Assembly (NCBI GenBank): GCA_039636775.1 | Contig: CP143429.1 | Coordinates: 1,736,001-1,800,000, forward strand | Source of the DNA: Micrococcaceae bacterium Sec5.8 | GTDB taxonomy: Bacteria > Actinomycetota > Actinomycetes > Actinomycetales > Micrococcaceae | Direction of reading: 5' to 3' | Length of the DNA: 64,000 nucleotides | Shown: in pieces, positions 11,224 to 18,807 of the stretch | How positions within the stretch are numbered: position 1 is the first letter of the stretch | How the letters are laid out: each line of letters opens with the position of its first letter | Program-made: the position numbers and the translations under genes | Notes under the pieces: model-generated | Told to the model about the DNA's origin: nothing | What the model saw: the letters and a program-made list of their open reading frames with translations, nothing else | Database searches by the model: none

Positions 11224-12225
11224 TTAGGCTGCGGCTTTGGTGTCGGTTTTCTCGGCTGGTTTGTTGATCCAGGCGCTGTCGGGGATGGTGATGATCTTGG
11301 GGTCGTTGTTGGTGGTGAATCGTTCGGGTGTTTTTGCCCGTGCGGCGGCAAGGGTTCTGGCGCGTTCAAGGGCTTTGCCGGCGGCCAGTCCGTAGTGCAC
11401 GTCTGCCGGTGTGTTGAGGCCGATTCCGGTGTGGCAATGGGTGTGGTTATACCCGTCGACGAAGGAGCCCATGAAGGCCCTCGCGTCAGGCAGGGACCCG
11501 AAGCGTTCGGGGAATATGGGGGCGAACTTCAGCGATTTGAACCAAGCCTCACTGTACGGATTATCATTGCTGACGCGCGGACGGGAATGGGACCGGGTGA
11601 TCTCCAGGTCCGAGAGCAGCGCGGCGACTGTTTTGGACGTCATGGAGGTGCCACGGTCGGCGTGGACGATCTGCGGGATGCCGTGGATACCGAAGATCTC
11701 CTTCATCATTTCCACGGCCAGTTCCCCGGACTCGTGGGCATGGACGTAGGCGCCGACAATGTAGCGGGAATAGATGTCGATCATGACGTAGCAATCGTAG
11801 TATTTGCCCTTGATCGGGCCGGCGAGCTTGGTGATGTCCCATGAAAAAACTTGCCCAGGGCCGGTCGCGACCAGCTCCGGGACGGCCCGGGCCGGGTGGC
11901 GTGCCTGTCGGCGGCGTTCCTTGACCTGCCGGTTCTCCTCCAGGACGCGGTAGAACGTGGAGATTGAGCACAAATAGATGCCTTCATCCAGGAGCCGGGC
12001 ATAAATCTGCACCGGCGGCAGATCGATGAAATCCTTCGAGTTCACGGTCGCCAGGATGTGAGCGCGCTCTGCCGCTGAGAGCTTATTTGCCGGTGCCGGG
12101 GCGGGCCGCGGGTCTTCCGCCGGGGTTCGGACTTTGCGGGTCGCTGTGGCCCTGGGGACCCCGGCAATCACGGCTGCTTCCCTGGTTGGGATGTCCGCGC
12201 CGGTGAGGGCGGTGTAGGCAGACAT
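11224..12225 (-). CDS. IS3-family transposase OrfB (DDE integrase)
   Basis: This is the catalytic transposase. Within 333 residues the N-terminal part holds a helix-turn-helix-like segment (AAVIAGVPRATATRK). The DDE core then follows: SWDITKLAGPIKGKYYDCYV supplies the first Asp, VHADRGTSM the second, and NDNPYSEAWFKSLKF the Glu. The second Asp and the Glu are separated by 35 residues, as expected. The ATG at 12225 shares one base with the orfA stop (TGATG), so expression is probably by stop-start reinitiation and not by the programmed -1 frameshift usual in IS3 elements. Confidence 0.93.
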   Translation of the reverse strand: MSAYTALTGADIPTREAAVIAGVPRATATRKVRTPAEDPRPAPAPANKLSAAERAHILATVNSKDFIDLPPVQIYARLLDEGIYLCSISTFYRVLEENRQVKERRRQARHPARAVPELVATGPGQVFSWDITKLAGPIKGKYYDCYVMIDIYSRYIVGAYVHAHESGELAVEMMKEIFGIHGIPQIVHADRGTSMTSKTVAALLSDLEITRSHSRPRVSNDNPYSEAWFKSLKFAPIFPERFGSLPDARAFMGSFVDGYNHTHCHTGIGLNTPADVHYGLAAGKALERARTLAAARAKTPERFTTNNDPKIITIPDSAWINKPAEKTDTKAAA

Positions 12226-12662
12226 CAGGGTTTCTTGTACCAGGGCTGCTGCTCCGCGCTTTCGGAGATATCCTCCAAAAGCAGTCGTGCTTTTTCCATA
12301 ATCGACAACGCAGCTTCAGTCCGTGCCAGCTTGCGTTCACTCACCTCCAGCTGCCGGCGTAGACGACCGATTTCCGCCTGTTCAGCAGTGGGCTTGCCTA
12401 TCTTTTCCCCAGGCTTCTTGCCCTCCAGGATGCCGGCGTCGCGGAGCTTGCGCCACTCGGTGATTTGGGATGAATACAGGCCCTCGCGGCGCAGGTATGC
12501 CCCGCCTCCGGTGCCGTCGTCGCAGGCCCGTTGATACGCATCCAAGTGCGCCAATTTTTGTGCCGGAGTGAACGACCTTCGAGGGGACGGCCCACCGGCG
12601 CGGGGGCCAGAATTACTCATGGATCCATCTTCCCGCACCGGGGAAATCGTGGAGATAGACAT
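12225..12662 (-). CDS. IS3-family transposase OrfA (DNA-binding, leucine-zipper)
   Basis: The 145-residue protein holds an N-terminal helix-turn-helix region (FTPAQKLAHLDAYQRACDDG through REGLYSSQITEWRKLRDAGI) and a C-terminal coiled coil (EQAEIGRLRRQLEVSERKLA). That is the standard OrfA layout for binding the element ends and multimerising. An internal ATG at 12620 is an alternative start; 12662 is chosen because it lies 82 bp inside the element end, a normal leader length. It is followed directly by orfB. Confidence 0.9.
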   Translation of the reverse strand: MSISTISPVREDGSMSNSGPRAGGPSPRRSFTPAQKLAHLDAYQRACDDGTGGGAYLRREGLYSSQITEWRKLRDAGILEGKKPGEKIGKPTAEQAEIGRLRRQLEVSERKLARTEAALSIMEKARLLLEDISESAEQQPWYKKP

Positions 12663-12744
12663 TGGTGATGTTCCTGATTCTCGCCCTACAGATTAAGCGA
12701 AGTTGCTATGAGCCGCTGGCCTCATCCAACCCTGACGCGTAGGG

Positions 12745-12907
12745 GACTGCGCACCTCTACTCCGCCGATGTCGGCATCGACACCGTTGGCGATGGCGTAC
12801 CAGTCTTCGTCGGGGGTAGCGGTGCTGCACCCGGAAATACCTATGAGCGTCAGGCCGTCAACAAGGGAGCCGAGTAGTTGGCTGTGCTGTCTGTGGCACT
12901 TTCGCAT
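12745..12907 (-). pseudogene. Lipoprotein gene, N-terminal part (split by IS3 copy 1)
   Basis: The minus-strand ATG at 12907 opens a frame with a basic start, a hydrophobic stretch and the lipobox LIGISGC, so the mature protein would be lipid-anchored at the cysteine. It continues STATPDEDWYAIANGVDADI and GGVEVRS, then enters the IS. The rest of the gene is at 10861-11189. Confidence 0.8.
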
Positions 12908-13262
12908 CTTGGCTCCTGACTACGTTGCACCGAATTAGGTGACCTCTAAGGTCCAACCAGACTCCCACCTTGTTCATGGGTCAGCAAGGGCGGGACGAGC
13001 CGCCATATCGCGGTTGCTTACTGTCACGGAGCAGTGACAAGTGCACCGATCCGCCCAGATAAGGAGCGGGACAGGTGAGGTTCGGTAACTCGATGAACCC
13101 CGCGTACCCGCTAACGGGCTAGCCATCGGCGGGCCGGCAGGCCCTGAATTCTCTTTGGTCATTGACCCGGGATGGTTCGCTTAGGCGCTGATCGACGTTG
13201 TCATCATGTGTCCGGACGCGGCTGCACGGCCCGGGGCTCCGATCCGTCCGGACAGGTGGTGC
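12908..13262. other. Intergenic region upstream of the split lipoprotein gene
   Basis: It holds the presumed lipoprotein promoter and the downstream side of the permease gene. The short palindromic segment tgtcacggagcagtgaca lies at about 13021-13038 (7-bp arms, tgtcac(g)/(c)agtgaca). No gene or known riboswitch is recognised. Confidence 0.35.
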
Positions 13263-14612
13263 TCAATCGGAGTGGTGCTGGGTTGAGGTCTCGTGTGAGG
13301 GTGCATCATTGTGGCGCCGGTAGCGCACCGCGAACCACTGGGCGACGGTAATCGCTGTGGCCACGACAACGGTGATCACTATGGTGAGCGGATCCGATTG
13401 CACTTTCACGAGCAAGAACGGCAGCAGCACGGCGATGTCGAGCACGATGGCCGTCCAAGGAATCCAGATCTTGGGCTCAATTTCGGTCCTGAGGTGGCGG
13501 ATCACGCCGACGTGGACGGCGAGGTCCATGGCGAGGTATAAGATCGCTCCGAGAGAGGCGATCTGGGACAGGTCGAAAAACGCGGCCATCACCATTGCCA
13601 GCCCCGCGGTGATGAACAGCGACTGGTGGCCCTGCTGTCCGGGCAGTCCGGGGGCCTGCCCCATGTCCCTGAGCATGTCGTAGAGCTTCGATACGGAGAA
13701 CAGACTCGCCACCAGTCCGGAGAGCGTGGCGACCACGGCGATCGCTACGGTCAGCGTCACGCCCCAGGAGCCGAACGTTGGCACGGCGGCCTCGGCCAGG
13801 GCATAGTCCCGGGCCTCGACGATCTGATCGACCGTGAGGCTGCCGGTGACCGCTACTGTAATCAGCAGGTACAGCGTGCTGCACAGACCGATGGCAATCA
13901 TGATGGACCGGCCGATGTTGCGCTCCGGCTTGCGCAGGTCAGCTCCCTGGTTGGTGATCGTGGTGAAGCCCTTATAAGCCAGGATGCACAATGTGACCCC
14001 TGCCAGGAACCCCAGCCACCCCTGATCCGGCGGGGTGCGGTCCGCCACAGTAAACAGCCGGCCCAGGGACGACACACCGGCCGCAAGGATGCCCGCGATT
14101 GCCATCGCCGCGATCCCCAAGATCTTGATCGCGGCCGTAACCGTGGCCGAACCCTCGACCCACCGGTTGCCCACCAGATTCACCAGGGCAGCAACCGCGA
14201 TTGCAGCCACAGCCAGGACCGGCACCCAGACGTTCGAACCCTGCAAACCGAAAGGCCGCAATAAGTAAGTGGCGAAGGTGCGGCCCAGCAGGGACTCGGC
14301 CATGATCATGGACACATACATGAACAAGGAGAAGGACCCAGCGATCACTCCGGGCCCGTAGGCGGCTTTGAGCAGCATGGCGATCCCGCCCGAGGACGGG
14401 TTGGTGGCTGAGTAGCGGATGTAGGAATAGGAGCTGAAGGCCACCACCACGGCCCCCGCGAAGAAAGCCCAAGGCACCCAGCCCCCGGCCAGCTCGGCGA
14501 CCTGGCCTACGAGGGCGAAGATCCCCGCCCCGATCATCACCCCCGTCCCGAGGGCCACGGATCCGGTCAGTGACAGCTTCTGCTGCTTCCGTGGTGTCGA
14601 GTCTTTGCTCAT
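13263..14612 (-). CDS. APC-superfamily amino acid permease
   Basis: This is a proton-coupled amino acid or amine transporter of the cytoplasmic membrane. The 449-residue protein has about 12 hydrophobic helices. The first conserved block, ALGTGVMIGAGIFALVGQVA, is the substrate-binding GxG unwound helix 1 of APC carriers. YKGFTTITNQGADLRKPERN matches the conserved helix 6 to loop region. The specific substrate cannot be read from sequence. A strong ribosome-binding site (GAGGAAAGGAC) precedes the ATG at 14612. A second, more distant permease lies at 18808-20148. Confidence 0.88.
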   Translation of the reverse strand: MSKDSTPRKQQKLSLTGSVALGTGVMIGAGIFALVGQVAELAGGWVPWAFFAGAVVVAFSSYSYIRYSATNPSSGGIAMLLKAAYGPGVIAGSFSLFMYVSMIMAESLLGRTFATYLLRPFGLQGSNVWVPVLAVAAIAVAALVNLVGNRWVEGSATVTAAIKILGIAAMAIAGILAAGVSSLGRLFTVADRTPPDQGWLGFLAGVTLCILAYKGFTTITNQGADLRKPERNIGRSIMIAIGLCSTLYLLITVAVTGSLTVDQIVEARDYALAEAAVPTFGSWGVTLTVAIAVVATLSGLVASLFSVSKLYDMLRDMGQAPGLPGQQGHQSLFITAGLAMVMAAFFDLSQIASLGAILYLAMDLAVHVGVIRHLRTEIEPKIWIPWTAIVLDIAVLLPFLLVKVQSDPLTIVITVVVATAITVAQWFAVRYRRHNDAPSHETSTQHHSD

Positions 14613-14736
14613 GAGAGTCCTTTCCTCGGTAGTTTCACCAGCTCGCGACGGCGGGAACGCCCACCACAGTCCGTTCCTTTGCTATACGCTGGCCCAAACT
14701 GGGCGCCAACACGTCCGTTGTGCGAAGCCGGTGCTG

Positions 14737-15264
14737 TCATTGGTCCTCTAACCCGTGGGCGTCCCTGACACCTTTGAGGGTTGAACCGTTCCCGAGTTTG
14801 CTTTGGGGGATGACGCTGATAGTTCCATTGGTTTCAAGCACCACTGCCGCCACGTCGGAAAGGTCGCCGGATCCGGTGGAACGCACCGCCTGCAGCACCT
14901 CGGACTCGCTGAGGCGGTTCCTTCGCAGCTGGTCGTGTCGAAGTTCCCCGGAAATGACCAGGGCCACCGGCCGGGCTGTCACCGCAGCCCTGGCGCCTGG
15001 CACGTGCGCGGACGCCCAGGCCACGACGAACTGCAGCCCTGCCAGCAGCGCCAGCGCCGTCAGTCCTTCAAAGAAGGCGACGTCGGAACTGAGCAGGATT
15101 GTCGCCAGGGTGGATCCGATGGCGACTGTGACGATGAAGTCGAATGCGTTTAGCTGCCCGAGGGTCCTTTTGCCCGAGACGCGCAAGACCACCACCAGGG
15201 CCGTATATGAAACCGAGCCGATGATCAGGACGCGCAGGATCTCCGCCCAGGAATCAAACCACAT
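14737..15264 (-). CDS. DUF421 (YetF/YcaP-like) membrane protein
   Basis: The 175-residue protein has three N-terminal membrane segments (about residues 10-30, 40-60, 65-85). A soluble DUF421 domain follows, with the motifs VLRVSGKRTLGQLNAFDFIV, AVTARPVALVISGELRHDQL, LRRNRLSESEVLQAVRSTG and AAVVLETNGTISVIPQ. The family is widespread in Gram-positive bacteria and is associated with envelope stress and spores; its biochemical role is unknown. It lies divergent from the DUF2254 gene across about 240 bp. Confidence 0.87.
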   Translation of the reverse strand: MWFDSWAEILRVLIIGSVSYTALVVVLRVSGKRTLGQLNAFDFIVTVAIGSTLATILLSSDVAFFEGLTALALLAGLQFVVAWASAHVPGARAAVTARPVALVISGELRHDQLRRNRLSESEVLQAVRSTGSGDLSDVAAVVLETNGTISVIPQSKLGNGSTLKGVRDAHGLEDQ

Positions 15265-15504
15265 AGGCTTCCCGCCCTATCTCCGGCATTATCGGGGCTT
15301 TCAATCGCATGGCACTCCTTCGATGTTGGAGGTTCTGGGCATATACCGCGGACAGAGGAACGAACTTGACAGTACGCTTAGTCTTTCCGGTTCAGCCAGC
15401 TTGGAGCCAACCGGACGGTACGGCTAACTACAAAAAGCTTTTCGGCGTCTGGCCCTCTCCTGAGAGTAGGAACCTATGACTGAGGCACCTGCAATGCCGG
15501 CGGT

Positions 15505-16869
15505 TTGTTCCCGATGACTGGCCGTGGCGCGCAATGGATGGATGCATTCCGGACACAGCTGTGGCCCCTTCCGACATTGGCGGTTGCCCTGGCTGTGGTT
15601 CTGGGGACGGTGCTGCCCGCACTGGACGCGGGACTTGAGGGCCAACTCCCCGAAAGCGTCACCGTCTTTCTCTTCAGCGGGGGACCGGAGGCGGCCAGGT
15701 CTGTCCTGCAGGCGATTTCGGGCTCCCTCATCACCGTGACGTCCCTGACCTTCTCGCTGACTGTGGTGACATTGCAGCTGGCCAGCAGCCAGTTCTCCCC
15801 GCGGCTGCTGCGTACCTTTACTTCCGACCGGTTTGTCCACGTCACGCTGGCCCTGTTCCTGGCTGCCTTCTCTTTCGCCTTAACTGTCCTTCGAAGCGTT
15901 CGCGACGAAAGCCTAGGAACCAGCCTCTTCGTACCTGAAATATCCGTCACCGTCGCGTTCGGGCTCGCTATTGCAAGTGTCATAGGGCTGGTGCTCTTCC
16001 TGGCGCACCTTACCCGGGAGATCCGGGTGGAAACCATGATGCGCAGGGTTAATGTGGAAACCCAGGAAACCATCGACCGGGTCTTCCCCTTGGACCGGCC
16101 CGCCCGTGGACCGGAACCGGTCCCGTCGTCCGAAACGATCCTCATCCACTCCACCAGCTCGGGATTCCTGACCTCGATTCATCAGGGCGCACTGATGCGG
16201 GCGGCCGAAGAGTCCGGCGCCGTGATACGGATAGACCGGGAACCGGGCAGCTCCCTGGTGGAGGGCGTTCCCTTCGCCACCGCCTGGAGCGTCGAACCCG
16301 GGGCAGCGTTCACCCCGACGGTCAGGGAAAAGCTGACCGAGGACGCTAATGCCGCTGTGGCCACCGGATTTGAACGCACGAACGTCCAGGACGTTGGGTT
16401 CGGCTTCCGCCAGCTGGTGGACGTGGCCGCACGTGCACTCTCCCCGGGCATCAATGACCCCACCACGGCGGTGCACGTCATCGGGCACCTCTCCGTTCTC
16501 CTGGGCCGGCTGGCAGAAAGAAACCCCGGTCCCGAGCACCTCACCGACGGGAACGGGAGGGTGAGGGTGGTGGTTTCGCTTCCCGAGCTCAAGGACCTGC
16601 TCGATATGGCGATGAACCAGCCCAGGCAATACGGAGCGGCGGATCCGGCCGTCGCAGGACGACTCATTGGGCTGCTTCAGGAGCTCACTTGGTGCGACCG
16701 GGAAGGCCATTACCGGAGGGAAATATTGGACCATTTGGGCCGTATGCGCGACGCCGTAGGCGCCGCTAACTTTTTGCTGGCCGAACGAAGAAGCCTGCTG
16801 GACCAGGCAGACTCCCTAGACCTTCTGCACGTAAAGAAACTGAACCCCGGAAACAACGAGAACCTATAG
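15505..16869 (+). CDS. DUF2254 integral membrane protein
   Basis: The 454-residue protein starts with four hydrophobic segments (roughly residues 18-38, 58-80, 105-128, 138-165). TSLTFSLTVVTLQLASSQFS followed by PRLLRTF is the DUF2254 signature. A cytoplasmic C-terminal half includes RQLVDVAARALSPGINDPTT, the other strongly conserved block. The family's function is unknown. The start at 15505 (ATG in ccgATGactggc) lacks a strong ribosome-binding site, but in-frame homology begins shortly after it. Confidence 0.87.
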   Translation: MFPMTGRGAQWMDAFRTQLWPLPTLAVALAVVLGTVLPALDAGLEGQLPESVTVFLFSGGPEAARSVLQAISGSLITVTSLTFSLTVVTLQLASSQFSPRLLRTFTSDRFVHVTLALFLAAFSFALTVLRSVRDESLGTSLFVPEISVTVAFGLAIASVIGLVLFLAHLTREIRVETMMRRVNVETQETIDRVFPLDRPARGPEPVPSSETILIHSTSSGFLTSIHQGALMRAAEESGAVIRIDREPGSSLVEGVPFATAWSVEPGAAFTPTVREKLTEDANAAVATGFERTNVQDVGFGFRQLVDVAARALSPGINDPTTAVHVIGHLSVLLGRLAERNPGPEHLTDGNGRVRVVVSLPELKDLLDMAMNQPRQYGAADPAVAGRLIGLLQELTWCDREGHYRREILDHLGRMRDAVGAANFLLAERRSLLDQADSLDLLHVKKLNPGNNENL

Positions 16870-17139
16870 GACACCCGGTTGAGAACAGGACAGCCGGTAC
16901 CGGGCCCAAGCCTGCGGCGCTGGGCCTGAGTTTGGCAGGGGCAACGGCCGCGTTGATCGCAGCCTCTGCCGCGGACGGGTGCAGGACCAGAGAGAGAAGG
17001 AGTCCGCCCGAGCTCTGCGCAAGCAATGGCGGGTGACTCCAACACCGTGGCCTCCAAAGTCGACGCGCAAAAGTAATACTCGTGAGATGATCTGAGCGGG
17101 CGCCCGAGGCTAGGCTGATCAGATGGTGTCCACCAGGAA

Positions 17140-17631
17140 GTGGCGATGGCCGCGCTGAGTTGGTCTAAGTTAGGAATGCTTCGCTGCCCAGTTTCGCTGC
17201 GAGGTGTACTTGTGTGGCTCCTGCTATCCCTTCTCTTGGCGGGAGCCGCGTCCTACACCCACGGCAGCCGATATGCCATCGTTCCCGGGCACGACCCCTT
17301 CCAAGCGGTGGCCGAACAAGGCCTTGAGCTAGTGCCCACGCGGGGGGAAACCGCAGCCAGTTCCGGCGACCCTTCCGCGTCGGTTTCCCAGATTGTCCGC
17401 GTCGTCCACGAGGTTGGCCCGTTCGTTGATCCTGAGGCGCTGCCGAAGGACCACTGCGAACGGCGGCAGTCCCCCCGCAGCGAACCGGCCCCCCTGAGGA
17501 CCGGGGCGGTGGACCCGCCGTCCTTGACCCCCCGGCAGCAGCCCGGGGACGGGATTCTTTCCAGCGTTCTTCCTCCGGCGCCGGATCTGCCGGCGCTGAC
17601 AGTGGTCGAGCTCTCCATCAGCAGGACGTAA
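17140..17631 (+). CDS. Hypothetical protein with one N-terminal membrane anchor
   Basis: The 163-residue protein has a basic start and the helix GVLVWLLLSLLLAGAASY at residues 22-40. A Pro/Glu/Ser-rich, probably extracytoplasmic tail follows without recognisable domain. An ATG two codons after the GTG at 17140 may be the true start; aggaag precedes both. It is followed 60 bp later by the copper-storage gene on the same strand. I do not recognise a family. The orderly hydrophobic N-terminus and lack of stops support a real gene. Confidence 0.5.
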   Translation: MAMAALSWSKLGMLRCPVSLRGVLVWLLLSLLLAGAASYTHGSRYAIVPGHDPFQAVAEQGLELVPTRGETAASSGDPSASVSQIVRVVHEVGPFVDPEALPKDHCERRQSPRSEPAPLRTGAVDPPSLTPRQQPGDGILSSVLPPAPDLPALTVVELSISRT

Positions 17632-17691
17632 GAACGGCTCGTCGTTTCACGTTACAGACACCTGCCGTATAGACCCTGGAGAGAGATAAAA

Positions 17692-18099
17692 ATGACACAC
17701 GTACAGTCCATGCTGGACACCTACCCCAAGGACTTGGGGAGCATCGATAAGGCCAAGCTTGTGGAGTGCATCCAGGCGTGCTTTGACTGCGCGCAAACGA
17801 GCACCGCGTGCGCCGACGCGTGCCTCACTGAAGATGTGGTCGCCGAGCTCACGAAATGCATCCGCACCAACCTTGACTGCGTCGACATCTGTGCCGCCAC
17901 CGGTAAGATCCTGTCCCGCCATGCCGGCTACGACGCCTCCATCACCCGTGCAGTGCTGGAAGCGTGCCGCACCGCCTGCAAGGCCTGCGCCGAGCAATGC
18001 GGGCAGCATGCTTCGATGCACCGCCACTGCGAGGTGTGCGCCGAAGCCTGCCGACGCTGCGAGCAAGCCTGCGCCGACCTCCTCGCCTCACTGGGCTGA
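17692..18099 (+). CDS. Four-helix-bundle copper-binding protein (Csp-like)
   Basis: Csp proteins store many Cu(I) ions on cysteines lining a four-helix bundle in the cytosol. The 135-residue protein is cysteine-rich in the Csp pattern: CIQACFDCAQTSTACADAC, CIRTNLDCVDIC, CRTACKACAEQC, and HCEVCAEACRRCEQAC. No Tat signal is present, so it is of the cytosolic Csp3 type. An excellent ribosome-binding site (GGAGAGAGA) lies before the ATG. It probably forms a two-gene unit with the small Cys protein at 18118. Confidence 0.9.
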   Translation: MTHVQSMLDTYPKDLGSIDKAKLVECIQACFDCAQTSTACADACLTEDVVAELTKCIRTNLDCVDICAATGKILSRHAGYDASITRAVLEACRTACKACAEQCGQHASMHRHCEVCAEACRRCEQACADLLASLG

Positions 18100-18117
18100 G
18101 CCAGGGGAGCGGCGGCA

Positions 18118-18351
18118 ATGACACATTCACAGATTCCCCAGACCGTTCGTCGTCGAGGCCAGAGGGGAACAGCACGGGCAAGGCCCTCGGAGGATCCGCA
18201 GCTGCGCCGGATGCTGACCTCCCACATCCACTGCGGTCAACCCATGCAGCTGGTGACAGTAAACCCGGCGCCACCCGAAGAGAGGAACGACGGCGACCTG
18301 CTGACCTACAGCTGCGCATGCGGATTCAGCTTCGATCAACGGCAGGATTGA
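18118..18351 (+). CDS. Small cysteine-containing protein downstream of Csp
   Basis: A 77-residue protein with a basic N-terminus and a compact C-terminal half holding HIHCGQPMQLV and TYSCACGFSFDQRQ. A Cys-Gly pair and a CxC pair resemble half of a zinc ribbon or a small metal site. It starts 19 bp after the copper-storage gene with GGGGAGCGGCGGC before the ATG, so co-transcription is likely. A role in metal handling is inference from context only. Confidence 0.5.
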   Translation: MTHSQIPQTVRRRGQRGTARARPSEDPQLRRMLTSHIHCGQPMQLVTVNPAPPEERNDGDLLTYSCACGFSFDQRQD

Positions 18352-18369
18352 ACCGGCCGGCGTTCAGCG

Positions 18370-18695
18370 GTCGAGGTGGCGGCGTTCATGGTCTACCGGG
18401 ACACCACAGGCGCGACGAGCCACCAAGGATCGGGGAGTCCTGGAGCGGCTAAGCCGTCATGCCGGACCGGCAGAGCGGAGGGACCGTTCTCGTAGGGGAC
18501 CAGGAGGCCCTTTCCCTCCTTGCCGGACAGGGCGACTCGCTCGCACTTGCTGGCGCACTGTTGATGGACATCCTCGGACCCGTGGTCTCACCGAGGGGAT
18601 CAGTTCGGCGTTGGCGACCCGTGGTCGAGGAGGCCCAAGCCGCCGGGAAGCGCACCGCGTCATCGTTCCTCCCGGTCAACCGGACCCAGCGCCTG
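18370..18695 (+). pseudogene. Third FAD monooxygenase copy, heavily deleted
   Basis: Fragments matching the intact gene occur in order. The first is gtcgaggtggcggcgttcat (residues VAAFMVYRD). After a deletion come GTVLVGDQEALSLLAGQGDS, GALLMDILGPVVSP, and RRWRPVVEEAQAAGKRTASS, ending FLPVNRTQRL. The middle (from the HQRS region to the DACG motif) and both ends are missing. The sequence then passes directly into a USP 3' end at 18695. Confidence 0.82.
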
Positions 18696-18736
18696 GTGTC
18701 CCCGTGTTGGCGGTGCCGCTGCGTGAGGGCTTCTAA
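18695..18736 (+). pseudogene. 3'-end relic of a universal stress protein gene
   Basis: Reads GVPVLAVPLREGF followed by a stop, matching the C-terminus of the USP at 6082-6522 (GVPVLVVPLRGAT). As at 6.5 kb, it is followed after about 70 bp by a permease 3' end on the opposite strand. Confidence 0.65.
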
Positions 18737-18807
18737 GTGACACTGCGGGTCACCCCTGCCCAAACAGCGACAGGGCCAAAGGGACTGGCCGCAGGCGTAG
18801 GTTCGGT

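Larger units (their letters stand above)
11190..12744 (-). mobile_element. IS3-family insertion sequence, copy 1 (1555 bp)
   Basis: The boundaries are fixed in two independent ways. The sequence shared with the copy at 62291-63845 begins and ends here. The element is flanked by the 3-bp direct repeat gac (11187-11189 and 12745-12747), and its removal restores the lipoprotein frame. Subterminal inverted repeats are gtcaaggtgaatgaggccag on the left and, reverse complemented, gtcagggttggatgaggcca on the right. It carries orfA and orfB on the minus strand. Both copies are exactly 1555 bp and nearly identical, which indicates recent activity. Confidence 0.95.
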
